Positions 43,103 to 50,842 of a DNA stretch of 64,000 nt are shown here, in pieces; the stretch's first letter is position 1, and every line of letters starts with the position of its first letter. The position numbers and the translations under genes were made by a program. The stretch is from NCBI GenBank assembly GCA_025149125.1, contig CP102272.1, positions 2,790,001 through 2,854,000 of the forward strand, read 5' to 3'. The DNA comes from [Clostridium] asparagiforme DSM 15981. GTDB lineage: Bacteria > Bacillota > Clostridia > Lachnospirales > Lachnospiraceae. The notes beneath the pieces are model-generated. The model worked only from the letters and a program-made list of their open reading frames with translations, was not told where the DNA came from and ran no database searches.

Positions 43103-43901
43103 TCAGCTGGTAAAAAACGATTATGTAAAAACATCCCTGCGGGCCTATTTCCTGCAGAACGGCTTTAACTATGGAAACTATCAGGGACTTGGCTACGCCA
43201 ACGTGATGTACCCGGCTCTGCGCAAGATGTATAAGGACGACGACGATAAGCTCCAGGCGGCTTTAAAGGACAATATCGAGTTCTTCAACACCAACATGCA
43301 TTTCCTGCCCTTTATCACCAGCCTTCATCTGGTTATGCTGGAGAACAAAACTCCGGCCAAGGAAATCCGCAACATCAAGATGGCGCTCATGGGCCCCTTA
43401 GCCGGAATCGGCGATTCCCTGGCCCAGTTCTGCCTGGCCCCGCTGTTTGCCACCATCGGCGCCTCCCTGGCCCAGGAAGGTCTGATCATGGGCCCGATCC
43501 TGTTTTTCGTGGCAATGAACGCCATCCTGCTGGCGGTGAAGCTGCTGACCGGTATCTGGGGATACAAGCTTGGCACCAACATCATTGAAACCCTCAGCGC
43601 CAGAATGGAGCAGATATCCAATGTGGCCAGCATGATCGGCGTGACCGTGATTTCCGGCCTGGCTGTGAACTTTGTGAAGATCACGACGCCCATCCAGTAC
43701 GTGGCCAGCATGCCCGGCGACCAGCAGAAGGTAGTGGCGATCCAGGAGATGATCGACGCCATCGCGCCCAGGCTCCTGCCCGTGCTCTTCACCGGCCTGA
43801 TCTTCTACCTGATCAAGGTGAAAAAGTGGACCACCTACAAGCTGGTGATCCTGACGATCATCCTGGGCGTGGTGTTGTCCGTGCTCCATCTGATCGCATA
43901 A
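43092..43901 (+). CDS. PTS EIID component, mannose family
   Basis: A 269-residue EIID. QNGFNYGNYQGLGYANVMYPAL, PFITSLHLVMLENK and the MGPLAGIGDSLAQFCLAPL block are characteristic. ATG 43092 is taken as start; TTG 43086 is better spaced to GGAGG and cannot be excluded. Together with EIIC it forms the membrane channel. A strong hairpin (43940-43965) follows before the lyase gene. Confidence 0.93.
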   Translation: MASNQLVKNDYVKTSLRAYFLQNGFNYGNYQGLGYANVMYPALRKMYKDDDDKLQAALKDNIEFFNTNMHFLPFITSLHLVMLENKTPAKEIRNIKMALMGPLAGIGDSLAQFCLAPLFATIGASLAQEGLIMGPILFFVAMNAILLAVKLLTGIWGYKLGTNIIETLSARMEQISNVASMIGVTVISGLAVNFVKITTPIQYVASMPGDQQKVVAIQEMIDAIAPRLLPVLFTGLIFYLIKVKKWTTYKLVILTIILGVVLSVLHLIA

Positions 43902-43939
43902 GTGAAACAGACACATATTCCGGATGTTTGAGGGGGTGT

Positions 43940-43965
43940 GCGTCCGCGGGGATTGCCGCGGACGC
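43940..43965 (+). other. Strong hairpin between EIID and the lyase gene
   Basis: GCGTCCGCGG (43940-43949) pairs with CCGCGGACGC (43956-43965). There is no T-run. It may lower lyase expression relative to the PTS or protect the upstream mRNA. Confidence 0.65.
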
Positions 43966-44008
43966 CGCCTCCTTGAGCTGTATGAATGGGTAGAGGGAGG
44001 AAGAAACG

Positions 44009-46030
44009 ATGGCGGAACAGGGAAGATTTGCCCGGCTTTTGGAACGGGTTAAGGTATGGAGGGCGGAGTACGGTCCAACGGAGGTTGCGGCGTATCTGCG
44101 GGAGCGCTGCGGCGGGGAGGCCGGGCAGGTAATCGAAGCGGCGGGGCGTCTGATGGACCAGACCTTTGTGTTTATGGACCCCTGGGATATGGAACCCTGC
44201 GGGGAGCCGTACGCCTTTCCGGAAATGCGGTGGGACGAGGCGCCCAATGGGGACCCGGAGTGGGTGTACATGCTGAACCGGCACGACAGCCTGCAAAAGC
44301 TGCTGCAGGCCTGGCGGCTGACCGGAGACGAGGCGTACGCCGGGAAACTCAAATGGTATCTGTTCCACTGGATGGAGCACAACCCCCTGATACCGGGAGG
44401 CGAGACGGTGCGGACCATCGACACGGGGATCCGCTGTATGAACTGGACCGTGTTTTTGCTGTTTTTTCTGGACGGCGGCCTGGTATCGGAGGAGGAGGCA
44501 GAACGGATTCTTGCGGGTATGGGGGACCAATTCCGGTACCTGAGAGAGGCTTACATTGGAAAATATACCCTGAGCAACTGGGGACTTTTGCAGACCACGG
44601 CCATGTGCGCCGCTTATTGCTGGTTTGAGGAGTATCTGCCGGGCGGAGGGCTTAAAGAATGGGCCTGGAAGGAACTGGAAACGCAGCTGGAGCTTCAGGT
44701 GGGGGATGACGGTTCCCACTGGGAACAATCCATCATGTATCACATGGAGGTGTTGAACAGCTGTATGAAATTGTGGGCGGTTTGCCGGTTTGCCGGGGAG
44801 GAAACGCCGGGATGGCTGAGAAGGACCGTGGAGCGGATGAGCCGGTATGTGCTGTTTGCGGCCGGGCCGGATCACCGGCAGCTGGCTCAGGCGGACAGCG
44901 ACGTCACGGACGTGCGGGACGTGCTGACAAAGGCGGCCGTGCTCTGCTGCAGTCCGGAATTTAAAGGGGGCGGATACAAGGCGCTTGATCTGGACAGCTG
45001 CTGGCTTCTGGGGAGTTGGGGGCTGCGGGTATACGAGAACCTGGCGGAAGGAAGGCCCGCAGAGACTTCCCTGGTCTGCGGGGACACGGGAAATATCTAT
45101 TTGCGCAGCGGCTGGGGGGAGGACGCCCATTACACCTATCTGCACTGCGGCCCTTTGGGAAGCTCCCACGGCCACGGGGATTTGACCCAGATTTGCCTGT
45201 ACTTTGAGGGCAGGCCCTTTCTGGTGGACAGCGGGCGTTACAGCTACCGGGAGGACGAGCCGCTCAGAGTGAAATTCAAGGAGGCCGGGGCCCACAACGT
45301 GTGCACCATCGACGGAGCGTCCCAGGCCAGGGCAGAGGGTTCCTGGAGTTACCGCTCTTACGGGGAGGCATTTCGGAACAGCTGCCGGGAGAAGGGCCCG
45401 CTGCATTTTGCGGAGCTGGCCTACCACGGCCTGACGGAACAGGGGCGGCCCTGTCTCGTCAAACGCAAGGTGGCGGTTCACGACAGCGGATTCTGGCTGA
45501 TTGTTAACGACATCTGCTGCGAGGGGAGCCATAAGGTGGAGGAATGCTATCACCTGGACGGATCGGTTCGGACAGAGCGGGAGGCGCAGGCGGAGGCAGG
45601 GACGGGAGAGGTCCCGCGCTGGCGGCTTCTGTCGGGGGATGTCCGCCTGAACCTGTGGGGACAGCAGGATTTTAGCCTGGAGCCCTGTTGGGTGTCCCCG
45701 CGGTACAACTGTCTGGAAAAAAGCGGAAGGCTGACGGGCGTCCGCCGCTTTGAGGACCGGTTTACGGGCTGGACCGCCTTTGCCGGGGATGGGATCCAGG
45801 TAAAGTCCGTGCCGGTGCAGAGGGCCGGGGACAGCCGGGAGGTGGGGGAGGAGACGGTCACGGCGGTGGAATTCCTGCTGGGGGAGCGGGAGTCCTGGAT
45901 CATTCTGATATGGAACCGGGAAATCTGTCGGGGGACCAAGCTTCTCACCTGCCGGGGCGTTCCCGTATACGGGCGCGCGGTGGCGCTGCATGTCCGGGAC
46001 GGGGAGTTGTGCGAACGTCTGCGGCTGTAA
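44009..46030 (+). CDS. Heparinase II/III-family polysaccharide lyase
   Basis: A 673-residue protein without a signal peptide, so it should act in the cytoplasm on oligosaccharides. The helical barrel has LSNWGLLQTTAM (Asn) and GDDGSHWEQSIMYHMEVLN (acid/base region). The beta-sheet part has GSSHGHGDLTQICLYFEGRPFLVDSGRYSYRED, the hallmark of heparinase II/III-like enzymes (PL12/PL15/PL21-type). The closest functional parallel is the intracellular oligohyaluronate/oligoheparin lyase next to UGL in streptococcal loci. GGGAGGAAG precedes the ATG. Confidence 0.9.
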   Translation: MAEQGRFARLLERVKVWRAEYGPTEVAAYLRERCGGEAGQVIEAAGRLMDQTFVFMDPWDMEPCGEPYAFPEMRWDEAPNGDPEWVYMLNRHDSLQKLLQAWRLTGDEAYAGKLKWYLFHWMEHNPLIPGGETVRTIDTGIRCMNWTVFLLFFLDGGLVSEEEAERILAGMGDQFRYLREAYIGKYTLSNWGLLQTTAMCAAYCWFEEYLPGGGLKEWAWKELETQLELQVGDDGSHWEQSIMYHMEVLNSCMKLWAVCRFAGEETPGWLRRTVERMSRYVLFAAGPDHRQLAQADSDVTDVRDVLTKAAVLCCSPEFKGGGYKALDLDSCWLLGSWGLRVYENLAEGRPAETSLVCGDTGNIYLRSGWGEDAHYTYLHCGPLGSSHGHGDLTQICLYFEGRPFLVDSGRYSYREDEPLRVKFKEAGAHNVCTIDGASQARAEGSWSYRSYGEAFRNSCREKGPLHFAELAYHGLTEQGRPCLVKRKVAVHDSGFWLIVNDICCEGSHKVEECYHLDGSVRTEREAQAEAGTGEVPRWRLLSGDVRLNLWGQQDFSLEPCWVSPRYNCLEKSGRLTGVRRFEDRFTGWTAFAGDGIQVKSVPVQRAGDSREVGEETVTAVEFLLGERESWIILIWNREICRGTKLLTCRGVPVYGRAVALHVRDGELCERLRL

Positions 46031-46205
46031 AACACATTTTTTCCGGAATTAGGATTCCGTTGGAAATCGTTCTGTGTTATGATAAATAGGAGTTGGGATG
46101 CGGCTGTCCGGCCCGGTTTAAATGCAGGACGGCTGCGGCGAGAAAAAGCGGGGCCCGTGGACCGGCGGTTTGTTGCAGCGGAGGCAAAGACGGGCGGAGG
46201 TTACG

Positions 46206-47210
46206 ATGAAAAAGTTGACGATCAATGAAATTGCGGAGCGGGCGGGAGTCTCCAAAACCACCGTATCCTTTTATTTAAACGGCAAGACGAACAAGATGTC
46301 GGATGAGACAAAGCGCAGAATCCAGCACATTATCGATGAGACGGGGTACGAGCCCAATGCGGCGGCCAGGGCCATGAAGGCCAAGAGCAGCGGAATGATC
46401 GGAGTGATTCTGGGGGATTTGGCAGACCCCTATTCCTGCCAGGCGTTAAAAGGTCTGGAGGATGCGGCCGGTTCCCAGAACATCCAGGTGATGGTGGCGG
46501 GCAGCGGCATGAATTTCAACAGCGAGAAGGAGATTGTGGAGCGGATGCTGAAGATGGGGGCGGAGGGATTTATCATCCAGTCCACCTACCGGTTCGGCAT
46601 GATGGCGGGCAGCCTGGAGAAAAAGCGCCGTCCCATTGTGTATCTGGACGCCAAGCCCTACGACTATCGGGGCCGCTGTGTGAAGAGCAACCATTACGAG
46701 TGCGTTTACCAGGTGATCACGGAGTGCATCGGAAAGGGCTACGAGGACTTTATGATGTTCTCGGACGATTTTTCCACCTCCAGCACGGGATTTGAGAGCA
46801 TGCAGGGCTACAAGGACGCGCTGCAGGACGCGGTCCGGGACGGGGGAACCTTCTATATGGCGGAGGGCCGCCGGTCCGGGGACGTGTACGAGGTGCTGAG
46901 CCAGAATCTGAACCTGGAGCGCCGCACCCTGATTTATGTGGCGGACCCGCCGCTGTACCAGGTGGTGTACCAGGCATTGCGCCGCTACCCGGATTATATG
47001 GAGCTACTGAAGGGGAGAGTGGGGCTGATCGGCTTTGACTGCGACGGCTGGACCCGTATGACCACGCCGCCCCTGGCCGCGATCATCACGCCCGCCTACC
47101 AGGAGGGGGTGAAAGCGGCGGAGGAGCTGATGGACATTCTGGACGGAAAGAAAGCGGAGGGCGATGTAGTGTTCAAAAATATCGTCAAATACCGGGAGAG
47201 CGTAAACTGA
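46206..47210 (+). CDS. LacI-family regulator (RegR-like)
   Basis: A 334-residue repressor. The N-terminal HTH is MKKLTINEIAERAGVSKTTVSF and the hinge contains NAAARAMKAKSS. The effector domain follows (MIGVILGDLADPYSC). The adjacent UGL/PTS/lyase genes match the RegR-controlled hyaluronan locus of streptococci. The operator candidate at 39955-39970 is its likely target. GGAGG sits seven bases before the ATG. A small dyad, CGGAATTAGGATTCCG (46044-46059), in the gap upstream may belong to its own control. Confidence 0.92.
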   Translation: MKKLTINEIAERAGVSKTTVSFYLNGKTNKMSDETKRRIQHIIDETGYEPNAAARAMKAKSSGMIGVILGDLADPYSCQALKGLEDAAGSQNIQVMVAGSGMNFNSEKEIVERMLKMGAEGFIIQSTYRFGMMAGSLEKKRRPIVYLDAKPYDYRGRCVKSNHYECVYQVITECIGKGYEDFMMFSDDFSTSSTGFESMQGYKDALQDAVRDGGTFYMAEGRRSGDVYEVLSQNLNLERRTLIYVADPPLYQVVYQALRRYPDYMELLKGRVGLIGFDCDGWTRMTTPPLAAIITPAYQEGVKAAEELMDILDGKKAEGDVVFKNIVKYRESVN

Positions 47211-47222
47211 CAAGGAGGGGAC

Positions 47223-47933
47223 ATGGAGGTTCGTATTTCGGACTGCAGGCTTCATTATGAGGAGGCGGGAAGCGGGGAACCCCTGGTTCTGCTCCACGGA
47301 AATGGGGAGGACTGCGGTTATTTTGCCCGCCAGGTGGAGTATTTTTCCGCAAAATACAGGGTGATCGCCCTGGACACCAGGGGGCACGGAAAATCGGAGC
47401 GGGGTTTCGCTCCGTTTACCATCGTCCAGTTTGCGGAGGACCTGCGGCAGGCCCTGGAGAAGATCGCGCCGGAGCCGGTGCATCTGCTGGGGTTCTCCGA
47501 TGGCGGCAATATTGCCATGGCGTTTGCCCTGCGCTGGCCTAAGCTGCTTCGCTCCCTGATTCTGAACGGGGCCAATCTGCGGCCTTCAGGGGTGAAATTC
47601 TCAGTTCAGGCTCCCATTGTGCTGGGCTATGGTCTGTGCCGGCTTTTAAGCCCATTCTCGTCCCGGGCGGGAAAGAATGGGGAACTGCTGGGGCTGATGG
47701 TGATCCAGCCTCATGTGGAAGAACGGGAGCTTGGCGGCATCCGGGTCCCCGCCCTGGTGATCGCAGGAAACCGGGACATGATCCGGGAAGCCCACACCAG
47801 GAGCATTGCGGCGGGGATTGCGGGTAGCAGACTGGTGATTTTAGGGGGAGATCACTTTGTGGCGTCGAAAGAGCCGGAGGCGTTCAACCGGGCGGTGGAG
47901 GTTTTTTTGGAGGAGTTGCACGGCGGGAAGTGA
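47223..47933 (+). CDS. Alpha/beta-fold hydrolase
   Basis: A 236-residue hydrolase. It has LLHGNGEDCG (oxyanion hole), GFSDGGNIAM (nucleophile Ser), a late Asp (NRDMI) and GDHFV (His), so the catalytic triad looks complete. It starts 12 bases after the LacI gene and is probably co-transcribed. The substrate is unknown; deacetylation or de-esterification of the imported sugar is possible. A terminator follows. Confidence 0.88.
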   Translation: MEVRISDCRLHYEEAGSGEPLVLLHGNGEDCGYFARQVEYFSAKYRVIALDTRGHGKSERGFAPFTIVQFAEDLRQALEKIAPEPVHLLGFSDGGNIAMAFALRWPKLLRSLILNGANLRPSGVKFSVQAPIVLGYGLCRLLSPFSSRAGKNGELLGLMVIQPHVEERELGGIRVPALVIAGNRDMIREAHTRSIAAGIAGSRLVILGGDHFVASKEPEAFNRAVEVFLEELHGGK

Positions 47934-47941
47934 ATGGAGAG

Positions 47942-47984
47942 GAGCTGTCTGGAGCGTTTTGGCGTTCCGGGCAGTTCTTTTTTG
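47942..47984 (+). terminator. Terminator of the LacI/hydrolase unit
   Basis: GAGCTGTCTGGAGCG pairs (with G-U pairs) with GGCGTTCCGGGCAGTTC, then a T-run. Confidence 0.85.
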
Positions 47985-47992
47985 TTTAACTA

Positions 47993-48021
47993 TTGACACG
48001 AACATATGTTCGTGATAATAT
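47993..48021 (+). promoter_or_regulatory. LexA-controlled promoter
   Basis: TTGACA (47993-47998), a 17-bp spacer and TAATAT (48016-48021). The spacer is almost filled by a LexA box. Confidence 0.8.
47999..48012 (+). promoter_or_regulatory. LexA (DinR) box 1
   Basis: CGAACATATGTTCG is a perfect 14-bp palindrome matching the Gram-positive SOS box GAAC-N4-GTTC, positioned between -35 and -10. Confidence 0.85.
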
Positions 48022-48031
48022 AAGCGTAGAT

Positions 48032-48045
48032 AGAACACATGTTCT
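48032..48045 (+). promoter_or_regulatory. LexA (DinR) box 2
   Basis: AGAACACATGTTCT is a second GAAC-N4-GTTC site, 33 bp downstream of the first (three helical turns), just after +1. Confidence 0.8.
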
Positions 48046-48125
48046 TTTTGGGGATGTATATTTGACGATTGCCGTTGCTGCTGTTGCCGGAATAGGGACG
48101 CAGGAGAGTTGGAGGTGTGTACTGA

Positions 48126-48374
48126 GTGAAGATTACAAGGGATAACTTAGATGAAGTCATGTTCGAGAATCATGACGCCAGACTGCTGATTGAAGACGTG
48201 GTAAGCCATACCAGCGCGAATCTGTATTATTACCACGATATCGAGATTACCGTTGAGAAGGCGCTGGATATCTGGTACAAGGCTCAGGCCGCCGACGAGG
48301 AGGCCCACAGCTTTTACAGTGTATCGTTTCTGGATTTTGGGAAGGATCGGCTGCCGGAGATGCTGTGCTCGTGA
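48126..48374 (+). CDS. SOS-regulated small protein of unknown function
   Basis: An 82-residue acidic protein (GTG start; GGAGG at 48111-48115). It begins with a basic MKITRDNLDEVMFE, then alternates helix and short strands, and has no membrane segment or nuclease motif that I recognise. Two LexA boxes control the promoter. It is followed by the dispersed hairpin repeat F and faces the convergent cstA gene. Known SOS genes of this size include cell-division inhibitors and toxins, but there is no sequence support for either. Confidence 0.75.
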   Translation: MKITRDNLDEVMFENHDARLLIEDVVSHTSANLYYYHDIEITVEKALDIWYKAQAADEEAHSFYSVSFLDFGKDRLPEMLCS

Positions 48375-48393
48375 GGAGCGCCAACTCAAATTG

Positions 48394-48433
48394 TTGAATG
48401 CAATGGGCCGCTGGCGCAGCCTGCGGCCCATTG
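48394..48433 (+). repeat. Dispersed hairpin repeat, copy F (most perfect copy)
   Basis: TTGAATG is followed by CAATGGGCCGC (48401-48411), TGGCGCAGCCT, then GCGGCCCATTG (48423-48433). The arms are perfectly complementary (11 bp) with an inner GGC/GCC pair. It lies in the 67-base gap between convergent genes. Confidence 0.85.
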
Positions 48434-48441
48434 CTCTGTGG

Positions 48442-49881
48442 TTATGCGGAAGCGCCTTCTTCCAGGGTGGGAGCCGTCGCGTTTTTCCCCTTGCCCAGCA
48501 CGCAGGTGAACACAAAGGTTCCCAGGCAGACGGCGGCGAAGAGGATTCCCGCCGGGTATGCGATGGAGGTGGAGAGCTGGAAGCCTTCCTTGGCGATCAG
48601 TATGTAGGTGCAGGACACCGCGGACATGAAGGTGGCCGGAAGGGCGGTGATCCAGTAGAAGCGTTTTCTGCGGAACAGATAAACGCTCGCGGACCACAGG
48701 GCGATCATGGCCAGAGTCTGGTTGCTCCAGGAGAAGTATCTCCACACTACCTGCACGTCGAACTGGGTCAGGATGGAGCCGACGCCCAGCAGGGGGATGG
48801 TCAGCAGCAGGCGGTTTTTGATGGGCTTCTGATCGATTTTGAACCAGTCGGCCAGGGTCAGGCGGGCGCTGCGGTAAGCGGTGTCTGCGGAGGAGATGGG
48901 GCAGGCGATGACGCCGATCATGGCGATGACCGCGCCCACCGGTCCCAGGAGCTTGAAGCAGATTTCGTAAACCACGCTGGACTGTCCGCCGCCAAGCGCT
49001 GTCAACAGCCCGCCGGTGCCGTTGTAGAACGCCACGCCCGCAGCGGCCCAGATCAGGGCGATGACACCCTCGGCCACCATGGCGCCGTAGAACACCTTGC
49101 GGCCGTCGCGCTCGTTCGTCAGGCAGCGGGCCATCAGCGGGGACTGGGTGGCGTGGAAGCCGGAGATCGCGCCGCAGGCCACGGACACGAACATTGTGGG
49201 CCAGATGGGGGTATTGGCCGGGTGCAGGTTTGCCAGGGTGATCTCAGGGATGGTGTAGCCGCCCAGCAGGATTGCGCCGCCAACGCCCAGGGCCATCACG
49301 ATGAGGCAGATTCCGAATATGGGATAAATCTTGCCGATCACCTTGTCAATGGGCACGAAGGTGGCGATAAAGTAATAAATCAGAACCACAGCCAGCCAGA
49401 ACCTGGTGTTCAGCACATTGGGGGTCAGCATGGCCAGCAGGTTGGCCGGGCCGGTGGAGAAGCTTACGCCCACCAGCACCAGGAGCACGACGGAGAATAC
49501 CCGCATTACCTGCTTCATGGTGGTTCCCAGATAGGTGCCGGTCAGCTCCGATACGCTGGCTCCCTTGTGGCGCATGGACATCATGCCTACCATATAGTCG
49601 TGAACGCCCCCGCCGAGAAGGGTTCCGAAGGTGATCCACAGAAACACGCTGGGTCCCCAGCAGGCACCTGCCAGAGCGCCGAAGATCGGCCCAAGGCCGG
49701 CAATGTTGAGCAGCTGGATCAGAAAGATCCGGGCGGTTCCCATGGGAACGTAGTCGCTTCCGTCCTCCATGGTGATGGCCGGGGTTTTGCGGTCGTCGGG
49801 TCCGAACACTTTTTCCGCGATTTTACTGTAAACGGTAAATCCCACAATCAACAGTGCCAAACAAGCAAAGAAACTTATCAT
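48442..49881 (-). CDS. cstA: CstA/BtsT-family transporter (probable pyruvate or peptide transporter)
   Basis: A 479-residue polytopic protein with about 15 hydrophobic segments. Motifs NIAGLGPIFGALAGACWGP, FGTLLGGGVHDY, TGPANLLAML and ISGFHATQSPLMARC are those of the CstA/BtsT carbon-starvation family. ATG 49881 follows GGAGG; an upstream ATG (49902) has no good site. The genes upstream encode a LytS/LytTR two-component system. In E. coli the analogous BtsSR system controls the pyruvate/H+ symporter BtsT, so pyruvate uptake is the likeliest role. Confidence 0.88.
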   Translation of the reverse strand: MISFFACLALLIVGFTVYSKIAEKVFGPDDRKTPAITMEDGSDYVPMGTARIFLIQLLNIAGLGPIFGALAGACWGPSVFLWITFGTLLGGGVHDYMVGMMSMRHKGASVSELTGTYLGTTMKQVMRVFSVVLLVLVGVSFSTGPANLLAMLTPNVLNTRFWLAVVLIYYFIATFVPIDKVIGKIYPIFGICLIVMALGVGGAILLGGYTIPEITLANLHPANTPIWPTMFVSVACGAISGFHATQSPLMARCLTNERDGRKVFYGAMVAEGVIALIWAAAGVAFYNGTGGLLTALGGGQSSVVYEICFKLLGPVGAVIAMIGVIACPISSADTAYRSARLTLADWFKIDQKPIKNRLLLTIPLLGVGSILTQFDVQVVWRYFSWSNQTLAMIALWSASVYLFRRKRFYWITALPATFMSAVSCTYILIAKEGFQLSTSIAYPAGILFAAVCLGTFVFTCVLGKGKNATAPTLEEGASA

Positions 49882-49929
49882 ACTGAATACCTCCACGATC
49901 AATTTTATAACGGCCGTTTATATGCTTTT

Positions 49930-49935
49930 ATTATA
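49930..49935 (-). promoter_or_regulatory. Candidate -10 of the cstA transcript
   Basis: TATAAT on the minus strand, 49 bases before the cstA start. No clear -35 was seen, consistent with activation by the LytTR regulator. Confidence 0.45.
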
Positions 49936-49998
49936 GGGGAAATCAGATGAAAGAAAATAGTTTTTGGGTGAAATGCAGTGTATTGTGCACAAACGGTT

Positions 49999-50048
49999 GA
50001 AAAAAGCGCATTAACGTTTTCTTAGCAGACAGACGTTAATACGCTTTT
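49999..50048 (-). terminator. Terminator between the two-component genes and cstA
   Basis: On the minus strand, AAAAGCGTATTAACGT pairs with ACGTTAATGCGCTTTT, followed by T-rich sequence. cstA therefore needs its own promoter. Confidence 0.8.
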
Positions 50049-50077
50049 CCGGAAGAACCGCGGCAGAGGGGGAAGGG

Positions 50078-50791
50078 TCAGAGTCCAAGCAACTGACGCA
50101 GGTTTTTGACCTTCTCCCGGCTGACGGGCAGTATGTTCTTTTCAAAGCCCTGCATTTTCACGGCAAGGCTGTTGTTGGCCCAGGGGAACATCTCGCTGAT
50201 ATAGTTCAAATTCACCAGGTAGCTCTTGTGGATGCGGAAGAACCCCTGGGGGCTCAAGCGCTTTTCGTACTCGCCCAGGAGCTGGTTCTCGGTGTGGTCC
50301 CCCTCGGTGGTGTGGATCAGGCAGCTGCGCCCGCAGGTCTCCACATACACGATCCGGGAGATATCCAGCAGGACGATCTTACGGTCGGAGCTGATGGCCA
50401 GGCGTCCGGCGGGCTGGGCCGGGGAGGAGCGTTCCAGATCCTTCCGGCATTTTTCCAGGACGCGGCGCACCCGTTCCGGATCAAAGGGCTTTAAGATATA
50501 GTTGTTGACGCCCAGCTCAAAGGCTTTCACCGCGTACTGTGAGTAGGCCGTTGCGAACACAATCTGGGCCCGGGGCATCATCCGCCGGGCGGCCGCCGCC
50601 AGCGTGGTTCCCTCCATATCGTTTAAATTGATGTCGATGAACAGCAGGTCGAAGTCGCCGGAGCTGATAAGCTCCAGGGCGGAGGCTCCGCTGTCCGCCT
50701 CCCCGATCTGGCTGCCCGGCAGCACCTCCAGAATCTGATGGATCAGTTCCCGGCGCGCCGGGCGCTCATCGTCGATAACCGCTATTTTCAT
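50078..50791 (-). CDS. LytTR-family response regulator
   Basis: A 237-residue regulator. The receiver domain has DDE at residues 7-9 and the phosphoacceptor Asp in LLFIDINLND. The LytTR DNA-binding domain occupies the last 100 or so residues (FFRIHKSYLVNLNYI). It starts 51 bases after the kinase gene on the same strand, so the two form an operon. Its probable target is cstA. Clear LytTR half-sites could not be assigned by eye. Confidence 0.93.
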   Translation of the reverse strand: MKIAVIDDERPARRELIHQILEVLPGSQIGEADSGASALELISSGDFDLLFIDINLNDMEGTTLAAAARRMMPRAQIVFATAYSQYAVKAFELGVNNYILKPFDPERVRRVLEKCRKDLERSSPAQPAGRLAISSDRKIVLLDISRIVYVETCGRSCLIHTTEGDHTENQLLGEYEKRLSPQGFFRIHKSYLVNLNYISEMFPWANNSLAVKMQGFEKNILPVSREKVKNLRQLLGL

Positions 50792-50842
50792 AGAAATTTC
50801 CCCCTGTATTGATCATTTCGTTTGAATCTGCAACGTGTCCGC

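Noticed and set aside
43835..45991. 718-codon open frame opposite the heparinase-type lyase
   Set aside because: It is a shadow of the lyase; composition is atypical and no start site is present.
48253..49950. Long open frame (565 codons) opposite the CstA gene
   Set aside because: It is the complement of a clear CstA/BtsT coding region in high-GC DNA. It has no ribosome site and low-complexity His/Gly/Gln composition.
49940..49995. LytTR half-sites upstream of cstA
   Set aside because: Several A-rich nonamers resemble half-sites, but no pair with the right spacing is convincing by eye.
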